A stretch of 64,000 nucleotides of DNA from Nereocystis luetkeana (lineage: Eukaryota; Sar; Phaeophyceae; Laminariales; Laminariaceae): NCBI GenBank assembly GCA_031213475.1, contig JARUPZ010000012.1, positions 4,963,530-5,027,529 of the forward strand, written 5' to 3'. A program made the translations under genes and the position numbers. Each line of letters starts with the position of its first letter. Position 1 is the stretch's first letter. Below the pieces are notes generated by a model. The model made no database searches and was not told the DNA's origin. It worked only from the letters and a program-made list of their open reading frames with translations. Of this stretch, positions 11,801 to 19,591 are shown in pieces.

Positions 11801-13443
11801 GTAATAAAGCATGGTACGACCAACTGGTACGACATACTATTAATACTTCGGCCTACGAGGCCTTCGTCCCAATACCTACGTACAGATTGTAGTGCTTGCT
11901 ATCTTTGTAGATACTCTGTATAACACCCCGGTGATAAAAGACAACCCCCGTCCCCCCCTGGGATGGGATGATTTGTTTAGAGTCGATTTTATCCAGAATG
12001 CGGGGCGCGCTGCGGACCCAACAAACGTGGCGGCTCTTGGGAAAATCTCGTCCAGATCTGTTCGTAGTAGACGCGTCGCTCTCCGCGTTTGCACCATCTC
12101 CGAGTAGGTCATAACACTGGCTATATATATATACGAGTGGGGTTTCGCCGCGGCGGGCTGACGCCCGCCTGCGGCTTCGCGCATGCCCGTAGTGGCGAAG
12201 AGAGGTAGAATCATACAGTAGGTGGACCGAGGCCGCACAAAGCAACCGCGCTTACTGCCAAGGGGTGTACCGTAAAAGGTACGTGCATTCGGAGGAAAAA
12301 TATTGGCTGTAAATGCTGCTGTTTGAAGAACACCTCGGATGGCATCGCGAGGTATATATAATATCGCGAAAACGGCTCAAAATTACGTTAAAAAAAAAAA
12401 TCGAGGCTCGCTCACGGCGAAGCACCAACAATGTCGCCCCAGTATTTTATTAACACATCGGGTGGCAGGTGGCTGGTGTACATTGACGAACAGCAGCAGT
12501 AGCAGCAGCAGCAGCGACAACAACAGAATGTATGCACACACAGAAGATTTGCTGAGAAGTGCTCACAGCGAAGCACCAACAATTTCATAAATGTGTTTAT
12601 GGTATGCTATCGTATCACTACTAACTGTAGTCTCAGTGACAGTCGTCAGAGGGTGTGTACCCACCATTCTGACCGGTAATATAAGATACGTTTGGTAGGG
12701 ATATCATGATCAAAACGGGGCTTACATTCGCGGTCAGAGTGGCACTGGTGTAATGTTACGTACCAGGTATGCGTTAACTGTGCTGTACTCTGTACTACGA
12801 CTATTGATAGACAGTATACACCCCGGTGGTTTGGCAGGTGGCCCGCATGCCTACTAAGATCAGTTTCGTAGGTTCGAGTCTCGCGGAGTGCATACTCGTA
12901 CGAAGGGGCTTTTCCTCCCTTAAAAAATGGTTACGAGTACGTAGCGGAAAGCGCGAGAGCGTGAGTGAGCAATATTCCATAGCCAAGACGAAATGATGGA
13001 AATTGGAAAACGGCTGGCAGAGAAGCGTATGAGGGATACTGCTGATTTACGGAAGGGTATTCGGTTTATATTGGAATGGCATCTACGCTATATTTGTTGG
13101 AAGGCAAGCATAATAATACGTCGTAATGAAAATCGGCGAGCACTGGGAATGCTGAACCCTTTGCGCGATGAAAAAAGGCACCTGCCGACGGGGAGAAGGG
13201 ATGACACCTGTGATCTCCTACGCTGGATAATGAAAGCGATGATGGGGAAAAAAAAGCAAAGGAAAAAGCAGCAGACGGTACCTGATCTCGGAGGTTGTTG
13301 GCGACGAACTTGCTTCTGGAATGGCGGCCGTGGTGCACGAGTCCCTTGAGTGTGGCCCGAACCGGCTCTCTCGCGGCGTGGTCTTGGACGAGCTGCAGAA
13401 GGCGACGCCCGCTCGACCCGAGATTTCGCTCCAGCAGCGCCAT
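261..13443 (-). CDS. Mitochondrial pyruvate/branched-chain 2-oxoacid dehydrogenase kinase (PDK/BCKDK family), 5' and middle part
   Basis: The product should phosphorylate the E1 subunit of a mitochondrial 2-oxoacid dehydrogenase and switch it off. Exons in order: 13443-13282, 7768-7655, 4205-4065, 3622-3521, 2953-2818, 2186-2130, 936-809 and probably 373-261; all junction phases agree. Translated exons follow the family without gaps: LRDQ|LCLRLSHQMQRLELFP matches the conserved LRxELPVRLA region, NRHASNV matches the RHxDV region, YLDEFLQ|MHISFQ matches FLDRFYxxRISIR, and IPSHVHHILFEVLKNALRAT is the GHKL N-box with the ATP/Mg-binding E and N. The first exon starts with an Arg-rich stretch that could be a mitochondrial presequence. 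The later ATP-lid boxes and the C-terminus lie beyond the left edge. PDK and BCKDK cannot be told apart here. The start Met is the first in the exon, but an upstream exon is possible. Long introns carry LINE, SINE and simple repeats. Confidence 0.88.
424..760. other. Intron sequence, no gene seen
   Basis: AT-rich intron of the kinase gene between its last two recognised exons. I see no coding signal or named repeat here beyond short TA runs. Confidence 0.4.
763..790. repeat. (CAG)n microsatellite
   Basis: About nine CAG units inside the kinase intron, about 20 bp downstream (in gene sense) of the donor at 808. Confidence 0.85.
809..936 (-). CDS. PDK-family kinase exon 7 (N-box)
   Basis: Acceptor gctagag|CC completes a GCC codon with the G left by the previous exon; donor cgcag|gtaatc. 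It encodes IPSHVHHILFEVLKNALRAT then LPPVRVRISQ, the hallmark N-box helix of mitochondrial protein kinases, with E and KNA in place. Confidence 0.9.
1199..1285 (-). mobile_element. LINE 3' stub with poly(C) tail (minus)
   Basis: On the minus strand it reads ccgtctcgaaaaagatgtgtggtcaatg..., then atgagtacg and a C-rich tail. This is the tail shared with the LINE copy at 5936-6985. Confidence 0.7.
1428..1536. mobile_element. TTACGGGGG palindromic MITE, copy 1
   Basis: Terminal inverted repeats of about 28 bp: TATTACGGGGGACC at the left and GGTCCCCCGCAATA at the right, with an AT-rich centre of about 50 bp. No coding capacity. Confidence 0.8.
1800..1935. repeat. TA-rich tandem repeat
   Basis: Two near-identical copies of a roughly 55-bp unit (cgcaacgtatttattgctyaataattttatcgc) separated by (TA)n tracts. 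Confidence 0.6.
2130..2186 (-). CDS. PDK-family kinase exon 6
   Basis: Acceptor ccgcag|GT completes a GGT codon with the previous exon; donor ATCG|gtgagc. It encodes ETQLITEHHLVDSPDVVI, aligning with the family's short YxxSPEL strand before the N-box exon. Only 57 nt, but both phases fit. Confidence 0.8.
2778..2813. repeat. (CT)n microsatellite next to a splice donor
   Basis: About 18 CT units ending 4 bp from the exon 5 donor of the kinase. In gene sense the intron begins gtaagagagag..., so the GA tract almost touches the 5' splice site. Confidence 0.9.
2818..2953 (-). CDS. PDK-family kinase exon 5
   Basis: Acceptor cacccag|ATG, donor GTCG|gtaaga. It encodes MHISFQLLCRQFLQSL, then LLHDVIADAV. 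The first part continues the helix begun in exon 4 (family RISIRMLLNQH), and the second matches the VIxDA segment. Confidence 0.9.
3020..3120. repeat. G/A-rich low-complexity tract with poly(G)
   Basis: GGGA repeats with an unbroken G run near 3051-3067, in the intron between kinase exons 4 and 5 (C-rich in gene sense, before the exon 5 acceptor). Confidence 0.8.
3521..3622 (-). CDS. PDK-family kinase exon 4
   Basis: Acceptor tctcag|GAA, donor CTCCAG|gtaaag. It encodes ETLMEAFLEVNR, ending YLDEFLQ. A second GT lies 10 bp downstream, but only the chosen donor gives an ungapped match to FLDRFYxxRISIR across the junction. Confidence 0.9.
3655..4055. repeat. Degenerate ACAAG/AGACA pentanucleotide array
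   Basis: About 400 bp of imperfect 5-bp units (gacaa, gataa, gacga). It fills the short intron between kinase exons 3 and 4. Long open frames here are by-products of the period and are not genes. Confidence 0.9.
4065..4205 (-). CDS. PDK-family kinase exon 3
   Basis: Acceptor cttggcag|GAT, donor AACGTG|gtaaat; 47 codons. It starts DLHDAQHIVDRMV and ends NNRHASNV, matching the RHNDV region of the regulatory helical bundle. Confidence 0.9.
4733..4855. repeat. (CGGGT)n pentanucleotide array
   Basis: About 23 nearly perfect cgggt units in kinase intron 2. Confidence 0.95.
5120..5450 (+). repeat. GATC-rich dispersed repeat, copy split by a MITE
   Basis: Shows the family landmarks: gatctagctcacgttgccggttgg, ggatctgtactgcgcagatcctgcac and gatgatctagatgatcta. 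The MITE at 5309-5423 interrupts it. Confidence 0.65.
5309..5423. mobile_element. TTACGGGGG palindromic MITE, copy 2
   Basis: Complete TIRs (TTACGGGGGACCATAG...CTATGGTCCCCCGTAA), flanked by TA on both sides and inserted in the GATC-rich repeat. Confidence 0.9.
5911..5933. repeat. Poly(C) tract at the 5' truncation point of the LINE copy
   Basis: A run of 23 C followed directly by LINE coding sequence. Confidence 0.9.
5936..6967 (+). pseudogene. LINE ORF2 C-terminal fragment, one nonsense codon
   Basis: About 343 codons of retrotransposon polyprotein in one frame, with TAG at 6356 as the only break. Residues after the stop (YKAEVEERVERRERL) keep the same composition and frame, so a single substitution could account for the break. 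The Cys/His knuckle begins near 6608. Confidence 0.7.
5936..6985 (+). mobile_element. 5'-truncated non-LTR retrotransposon (LINE) with poly(C) tail
   Basis: The frame from 5936 to 6967 encodes what looks like the region downstream of the reverse transcriptase in a LINE ORF: KLEYAGEVWEGN...LETVQ...LRAELGMHPL, then a cysteine/histidine motif (CPCG, H, C with spacing C-x-C-x8-H-x4-C), then a C-terminal domain ending in KASNK. One in-frame TAG at 6356-6358 interrupts it; the frame is otherwise open. After the stop the sequence runs gtacg and about 13 C. The reverse transcriptase and endonuclease are missing. It lies in kinase intron 2 on the opposite strand to the gene. The LINE identity rests on recognised layout, the truncated dispersed copies and the shared tail, not a database match. 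Confidence 0.75.
6986..7530 (+). mobile_element. Poly(C)-tailed SINE-like element, full-length copy
   Basis: Starts tatatagattgggttgg directly after the LINE's poly(C) and ends catgagatcgagtaca...gagtacacc plus about 21 C. Landmarks: ggtaaagaacctttactccgcac, ccgcctcaaaagcggttctta and tgctccgtcccggcattgta. About 545 bp. No clear tRNA or 5S head was recognised. Other near full-length copies are at 30177, 34030 and 38355 (minus). Confidence 0.8.
7621..7654. repeat. Telomere-like (CCCTAA)n interstitial stretch at a splice donor
   Basis: ctgaccctaaccctaacccc; in kinase sense the intron begins gtggggttagggttagg, so the telomere-like hexamers start at the exon 2 donor. Confidence 0.7.
7655..7768 (-). 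CDS. PDK-family kinase exon 2
   Basis: Acceptor gtatag|CTG, donor TTTCAG|gtgggg; 38 codons. LCLRLSHQMQRLELFP continues LRDQ of exon 1 and aligns ungapped with the family LRxELPVRLA...LLP motif; it ends HTDTFQ. Confidence 0.9.
8456..8550. mobile_element. AGTCCCGTTTTGGGGAC palindromic element, copy 1
   Basis: Inverted halves: ctgcagtcccgttttgggga on the left, and aaaacgggactgcggtcc with gggtta on the right. About 95 bp, no coding capacity. Confidence 0.75.
8690..9160. repeat. CTG/TACTG-rich degenerate low-complexity region
   Basis: Irregular ctgctgtg, tactg and gtgctgt units in kinase intron 1. Open frames here reflect composition. Confidence 0.6.
9503..9828. repeat. Exact 162-bp tandem duplication
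   Basis: The unit beginning acggtcttctctcactcacg and ending caggtgtcaaatagcaa occurs twice with period 162 and no difference seen by eye. Each unit holds a TACCTGGTAC motif. A recent event. Confidence 0.9.
10075..10330 (+). repeat. GATC-rich dispersed repeat
   Basis: agatctttcaaggcagatct, gctcatgttgccgggtggga, cttcctggattgaatatgta and cagatcctgcacaacctctc, in the family order. Confidence 0.65.
10740..10815 (+). repeat. tRNA-like sequence (degenerate)
   Basis: It has a good A-box (tagctcagtggttagtgg) and a weak B-box-like stretch (aatcgagcctcgacc) about 45 bp later. No paired acceptor stem was found, so this is a tRNA fossil or SINE head, not a tRNA gene. Confidence 0.35.
10935..11290 (+). 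repeat. GATC-rich dispersed repeat
   Basis: Same landmark order as at 10075: atctttctgggcagatatgt, gctcgtgttatcggttggg, tttcctgggttggatttgta, and a gatctagatc stretch. Confidence 0.65.
11386..11485. mobile_element. AGTCCCGTTTTGGGGAC palindromic element, copy 2
   Basis: ccacagtcctgttttaggga on the left and ccgaaacaagactgcagtcc on the right. Diverged from copy 1. Confidence 0.65.
11698..11806. mobile_element. TTACGGGGG-type MITE, variant with TAATCAGGACC inner ends
   Basis: catagtaatcaggacc on the left pairs with ggtcctgattactatgg on the right, and the centre is related to the main family (aaatatataggtttt). Variant copies lie at 21610 and 61226. Confidence 0.7.
12815..13225 (+). mobile_element. 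tRNA-derived SINE, copy 1, with an internal insertion
   Basis: Begins with a tRNA-like head: ccggtggtttggcaggtggc (A-box-like), then B-box ggttcgagtctcgcg. Continues with a body shared with 50870-51140 (gtagcggaaagcgcgagagc, then ggcacctgccgacgggg and gacacctgtgatc). The second copy lacks about 130 bp present here (12985-13125). Confidence 0.6.
12985..13130 (+). repeat. Dispersed repeat R3 inside the tRNA-derived SINE
   Basis: ggaaaacggctggcagagaa...cggtttatattggaatggc also occurs on the minus strand near 29155-29310 and 29930-30090 without the tRNA head, so it is a separate mobile unit. Confidence 0.6.
13282..13443 (-). CDS. PDK-family kinase exon 1 (N-terminus)
   Basis: ATG at 13443-13441, donor GATCAG|gtaccg; 54 codons. 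It starts MALLERNLGSSGRRLLQLVQ, and VRATLKGLVHHGR...NNLRDQ leads into the LPVRLA-type motif. The frame is open further upstream with a possible acceptor (ccag|gtacag), so the start is not certain. Confidence 0.75.
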
Positions 13444-15204
13444 GCTGACTTGTTCGACACCAATGTCCAGTGTGTTTGGCGTGTCTTTTCTGTACCTGGT
13501 ATGTGATGTGGTGGTGTGGTGGGTGGTGGGTTGGGGTAATATTAATAGTGTGATCTGGTGCTGGTCAAGAACTGCCGAGCAACCCACAACAACCACAGCA
13601 GCAGCAGCGTACACCTCCTCAGGTCAATCACAATCAGTGGAGTTCCAGTGCAATTGCAGTGCACCCCGTGTGCGGCTGTGGTGGAAGTGTACCAGGTACA
13701 GTACACCTGGTATATCAGACGTCGGCGAGAGGTGATACTTGCTGTGATTTATTCCCTCTGCACAGAGTTTTCACACCCGTCTGCTACGTACGACGTACGA
13801 GTGACTATTGAGGCTGTTCGTACGTAGTGTGTTGTGCTGTTGCTGTGCTGCTGCTGGGCGTGCGGCTGCCCAGAGAAAAATCCTCAAGCGTGCTTCAACA
13901 AGAATAGGCGGACGCCCGCGCACGCAAACATCAACCAAGAAGAGCTGCTCGGTGGGAGAGCGCACGCTGCGCTCGATGCATGACACCGACGAGAACTCTG
14001 CGCTGAACTGCTTTTTCGTACCCTGTTTTCGGGAACGGTTCTTGTTCTTCGCCAGGCAAGGCAGGGCAGGGTAGGGGCCCCCAGAGCCTCGCAACCAGGG
14101 ATCAGTTTGATCTCAGCTTCCCGGGGAAAGACAGTAGCTCCAATATCAGCTGGCACGTTCTTGAGCTGGTCCGTACAAGAGAGCAAGAGAGCACCAGAGC
14201 ACCGCCCCAGAACGAACAACCGCTGAAATAGTTGATGCGCGTTCACTAGGGGTTTCGAGTGGTTCGGGAGGCTTTCTGGTTTGGGAAAAAACGCAGGTTC
14301 TCCCAGTGATGCCTGCCCGTGTCTGCTCCATGCTCAACGGCCTCAGTGCTTTGCACTACTTGTTGGAGCCACTGGAAGCTACTATCACGCCACGTCCGCC
14401 CTGGTGCTGCTTGGTAAGTGACTGAGCTCAGAAACCGCTTTGTACGCCCACAACTTCCACTCCTTGCATCGCCTATTTTCATCGTAGAGCACTGCATCTC
14501 ATTCACTCGCGAGGTACCAGGTCATCTGCTGCCAACATCGACAGGTGCAGCAAGGACGGACGCGGTTGGATTGTCGCTGCCCTGGCCGGAGTCTCGGCTG
14601 GTACACCACCTACCGCCAAAACTGTTGTGCGTAGGAGAGACGAACACATGGGACCTAGGCCGTTGCGTTGAGCTACGTAAAGAAGGCACCTTCTTCTGGA
14701 ATGGTGTGTCGAATTCTGGTTGCGCCGCTCCTCGTGCGGTGTGGTTTCAAGTTCCAAGCGCGGAGTGCAAACTCGTGAACTTGTTCTTCAACGACATCCA
14801 CAGCAGTAGTATTCACCGATGTGCTACAGCAGCGGTACTGCTATGTGTGTACTTGCTTACTGCTGTTATGCAATAGAAGTATGGGTAGGGTTCGGTGTTC
14901 ACGACCACTATTAATACCTGGTACCTGGTACCTTTTGTTCCACACGCATATGTAGCCATCATTTATAAACGAGAGGAGTATTATCGTAGCCACCTGCAAG
15001 CGAAGACGGCGAGGGATGGCGAGAGAGGGAGACCAAACACTCATGATCTCATGATTCATCATCACAGGGCAACGATTGTTTTGTATCTGCTGGGTTACGA
15101 TACGACCTCCAGACGTCGCCCAACCGAAGTAAATATCATGGTGGCAGAGCAGGAAGTAAAGTGGAGTGACACATGGTACATTAGTGGTAGCAGTAGCTGT
15201 AGTT

Positions 15205-15275
15205 TTAGTAGTAGTAGTAGTAGTAGTAGTATTAATAATAGTATTTATAGTATTAATAGTACTGTAGTATTAATG

Positions 15276-15309
<34 letters not shown>

Positions 15310-15345
15310 CAGCAGCAGCAGCAGTGGTAGTAGCAGCAGTGGCAG
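15205..15345. repeat. (TAG)n/(TAA)n imperfect trinucleotide array
   Basis: tagtagtag runs mixed with taata and agcagc units. Confidence 0.9.
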
Positions 15346-15654
15346 CCGTGGTGTACGCGTAGTGGTGGTGTAGCATTAATGGTGGCTGTGGTAGAAGAAA
15401 AAACGAAACTTCTACTCGTACATAGTACGAGTATACTAGTATGATAGTGCAGCAGTACCACCAGTAGCACTAGAAGTAGTGGCAGCAGCTGCTGTACCAG
15501 TAGCAGCAGCAACATCAACAGCAGACCTCTCGGGCTGTTCAGAGCCGGCAGGCGGCGCAGACAGATCCCGACCTTTTCAACAGAAGATTTACCTCCCCCA
15601 CCCTGGAAGCACCCACACCCCCCAATAATCAAGTAGTTCGGCGATGTCATCCAT

Positions 15655-15955
15655 GTGCCAAAAAGTCTGCCTCACAAGCGGTTCTTAGCAGGATGCAGCC
15701 CACCGTCCATGCGACTCGCCGAACAACTCACGGCGCTTCGCAAAGCTTGGTGCAAGCAATGCCTGCCTGGTCGGTGAAAACCCCGACGTGCTCCGTCCCG
15801 GCCTTGTACGAATGCGAGTGTCTATGGCCATACAACAGCAGTCACCCCCATCCCCCAACCCGACGTGCTCCGTACCGGCAATGCAGGGATGCGAGGGTCT
15901 ATGGTCATTCGACTACAGCCATGCATGGCATAAGTACAGCCCCCCCCGTCCGGTG
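15655..15955 (+). mobile_element. Poly(C)-tailed SINE-like element, diverged partial copy
   Basis: gtctgcctcacaagcggttc through tgctccgtcccggccttgta, with an internal duplication of the tgctccgt...ctatgg segment and a short C tail at 15940-15946. Confidence 0.7.
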
Positions 15956-16040
15956 ACGGAAGACGTCGCCCATTTTCTCACCAAGCTCGACACCATCAAT
16001 ACAATACTGGCATCTTTCTTGACGATGCTCCAAGATTGCA

Positions 16041-16172
16041 GCGCGGGGGGGGAGGGGGGGTGTACGCATTATCATGCATGGCCGTAGTCGTATGACCATA
16101 GACCCTCGTGGGCGTACTCATTTGTTGCTTGCCTTAGTCATTTGACCATTGACCTTCGTGGGGGGGGGGCTA
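16041..16172 (-). mobile_element. Mosaic of SINE and LINE tails (minus)
   Basis: From the right: G-rich tract, LINE tail (tttgttgcttgccttagtca), then SINE tail (catgcatggccgtagtcgta) and another G tract. In sense orientation these are tails joined by C tracts. Confidence 0.65.
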
Positions 16173-16985
16173 CACGGGTCTGACTTACGTAGCACCAGTA
16201 AACCTACCTTCAACGCCTCTTCTCTGCGCGTCTTTTATTGGCCAAGAGTGGAAGTGGGAGGAGTGTTTTATGGCAGCAGACAATAAATCTCCGTCGCCGC
16301 CCACTTCGGAAGCGTCTACCACCCCCAGCCGCCTGTTGGGCTGCTTACCTTGGTCGATGCTGAAAATGAACGAATGTTGTGTTTGTATCCCCCCCCGCCC
16401 GCCCCCCTCCATGTTTGTGTTGTGTCAACTCGTGTAGTGATGGAGCTGTACCCACGTTGTTTTGGGAACAGTACTACTTGGAATTAGTGTGGGCTATGTT
16501 TTGCGGTTGTAAAAAGGGTTACACGTACGCGTACGTAACGACTCACGTATTTATTGTCATACCACTGTTGTGTCCTCGTGTCTGGTACATTTTTATAACA
16601 CGTTTATGACTAAGATATGTACTGCCCGTTTCCTCTCCTCCTCCGTCTGTCGGCAGGTCTTCGCACGAGGGAGACAGCGGCCACCCAGCCGGGGAGGCGG
16701 GGACACCAGAGATCGGGGATTTCCTTTTTTGTCCCCTGTGCGGCGCAATAACCGCCGCCCACAGGATACAAATATCTGTAATATATTCGAGCGAGAACCA
16801 AAGAAAGCCTTGTACATCCTTCAAACCCCGTTTTTCGAGCAAGAGCGCAAAAAAAAACGAAGCCTCCAATCGCGATAAAAGCGAGCGAGAAACGCATAAA
16901 AACGCCTTGCATAAAAGCTCGAACCCCCCAGTAAGAGCGGCGCGAGAAGCAGGGGGAGAAGGAAGATAAAGACGCGTTCGACGAA

Positions 16986-17119
16986 ATGTCGTCGACGACA
17001 TACCGGCAGCTGGTGCTGCGCCTCCCGGACGGGCTGAAGGAGACCATGAGAGATAGGGTGGCGGCGGACACGGGGCTGGACGGGGTCGACTTCACTCCGA
17101 CAAAGAAAGGAAGCCGAAG
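16986..17119 (+). CDS. TAF7: TAF7 exon 1
   Basis: ATG at 16986, donor CCGAAG|gtaggg. MSSTTYRQLVLRLPDGLKET is the first strand of the TAFII55 domain. It ends mid-codon (AG), completed by the G of exon 2. Confidence 0.9.
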
Positions 17120-19269
17120 GTAGGGTGGAGCGTTGGTGGGGGGTGGGGATGGAGGGAGGGAGGGAGGGAGGGAGGGAGGGGAATGGAGAGGGGGAGGTGT
17201 ACTCGATAGGAGAGATGTACTCGATCTCATGCATGGCCGTAGTCTATGATTTTTTTTTGGGGGGGGGAGGAGAGGAGAGACGGGCAGGCGAGGAGGGGGG
17301 CGGTAGGGAGGGGATAGAAAAGGTTCGGGGGATGGAAGGAGTGGGGGTGTATGGCGAGGGGTGGGGTGGGTCGAAGGGTCTTGACGATGTGCGGTAGGGT
17401 CACCAGGTGCCGACGGAGAAGAGGCGATAGCTGGCCGCCGCGCACGTGGGTTGCTAAACGCCGTTTGCCACTATTTAATACCGGGTACCTAGCAGTCTTT
17501 GCGACCCGGTTCCCGCCTTGTCCACACCTTAAACGAACATAGCGAAACGGGAAAAACACGCACAAGTAAAAAATACAAATAACATACAAGGGTGGGTGTG
17601 TTTCGATAGGATATGTATTTGCATACTCTGGGGTACCCGCAAACCGCACGTGGTTATGGTAGTCATACCCGAGTAGATACTCGGGTACATCCAGGCTATA
17701 TACCCGGGTAAACCCAGAGTGTACCTAAAACACACCATTGAAAAAAAAATGGAAACAGGTTCACCTTCACGATGGACGGGAAGACGTACCCCGCCCGCTT
17801 GGTGGACCTCCCGTGCATTGTGGAAACCCAAAAAACTTTGGACAGGAGCACCTTCTTCAAGAGCGGCGATGTTGGCCAGATGCTCATCGTTTACAAGGTG
17901 AGGCAAGAGGAGGGCGCGCGCGCGCGGGGGGGGGGGGAGGGTACTCGACATCATGGGAGGGGCGGAAGGGGGGGGAGGGGGATACGGGGGGGCAGGGAGG
18001 TAGGGGGGGAAGGAGAAGAGGGGGGGGGGGGGGGGGGGCATGCTCGTGGTTGTAGTCGAAGCGTTTTCCGCCTGTTTGTTTTTGTCTCTCTTGTTGCATG
18101 TCTCTCGGTGTGTTGTCCTCTGTCGGCCTTTTTCTCTTTCTGCCTGTCTTGTCTCTGTCTCTCTGTTGCTTTGTTCATCTCTTGGTCTCACTTGGTCCCT
18201 CTAGGTCTGTCTTTATCGTACGTCTGTCTGGGTCTCTCTTGCCATGGCGTTGATTAGTGTTGTATCGTGCAATGTTGCCACCTCATTTTTTGACGGGGTG
18301 TTTCCTCCCATTTTGGTAGGATGCTAGCACGCGGCATCGAAAAACATTATCGCGAAGCCGTCTCCAACACCAATTTTTGCTCCTTCCCATCTTCCCTCTC
18401 TCCCTCTTAATTTTACTCCTTCCCATCTCGCCTCTCTCCCTCTTCCCCCCCCCCTCCCGTTCCCCTCCCCTCCCTCCTCCTCGCCCCCCACCTCTCCACT
18501 TCCCCTCCCCTCCGCCCCTCCCCGCCCCCGCTCCTCTCTTTCCATCCCCTTTTTCACGGTCGTTGTGATTTCCCGAAGGACGAGGCCGCCTACAAGAAAG
18601 ATGACGGCAATTCTGCCACCGCTAGCCCCCGGGGCCTATACCCCGACGGGCTAACGCCTCCTACGAAGAACATCGTGCGTCGGCGCTTTATGAAGGCGCG
18701 GCCGGACCTGGGAAAGTTCGACCGCACTGAGGTAGGAGGGATGTTCTCACACACGTCGGCCAGGTATATGATCTACAGATAGGTTATACACAGATATATC
18801 ATGCTCTAGTTCATCTATTTCATCTAGTTCATCGAGTTCGTCTACTTCCTTACCTGCCGATATGATATGATGTGCAGGATCTGTCCGGTGCGTGTCCCAA
18901 CCGAGGAGAAATCCGCTGCAGTAGATCATGCAGATTATACAGCCGCCACCCAGCAGCATGATCTATAGATCATATAGATCATACATATCAGGGATCTATT
19001 TTTCCCTGACTGCGTGGAATGGAGAACGGTGATCTGTCTGAAGCGTCGATGCTTTGTACGGTGGCAGGGGGAGGAGGAGTGGAGTTGGTCGTGGTGGCAG
19101 TGGTGGCAGTGCTAGTGCTATGCGGGGGGGGGAGAGGAGTAGTAGTTGTAGTGGCCGCTGTAGCGGTAGTAGTTGTCGTTGTAGTCGTAGTGGTTATGGG
19201 GGTGGTTGTAGTAGTAGTAGTTACTGTCTTAGAAAAAGTGTAATAGCAGGAGCAGGAGCTGTGATATTT

Positions 19270-19303
<34 letters not shown>

Positions 19304-19334
19304 CAGTAGTAGTAGTAGTAGTAGTAGGGGCAGG

Positions 19335-19366
<32 letters not shown>

Positions 19367-19413
19367 TAGTAGTGGTAGTAGTAGTACAGTAGTAGTAGCA
19401 GGAGTAGTAGTAA

Positions 19414-19457
<44 letters not shown>

Positions 19458-19558
19458 ATAGTAGTAGTAGTAGTAGTAGTATAGTAGTATAGTAGTAGTA
19501 GTGGTAGTAGTAGTAGTAGTAGTAGTATAGTAGTATAGTAGTAGTAGTGGTAGTAGTA

Positions 19559-19591
<33 letters not shown>

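Larger units (their letters stand above)
13444..16985. other. Spacer between head-to-head kinase and TAF7 genes
   Basis: About 3.5 kb between the two start codons must hold both promoters. I could not identify a TATA box or other core element. It holds TAG repeats, retroelement pieces, and a 152-codon open frame at 14418-14876 with no recognisable domain. Confidence 0.5.

Noticed and set aside
14418-14876. 152-codon plus-strand open frame
   Set aside because: No recognisable domain, composition similar to flanks, minus strand partly open too. Left as unassigned spacer.
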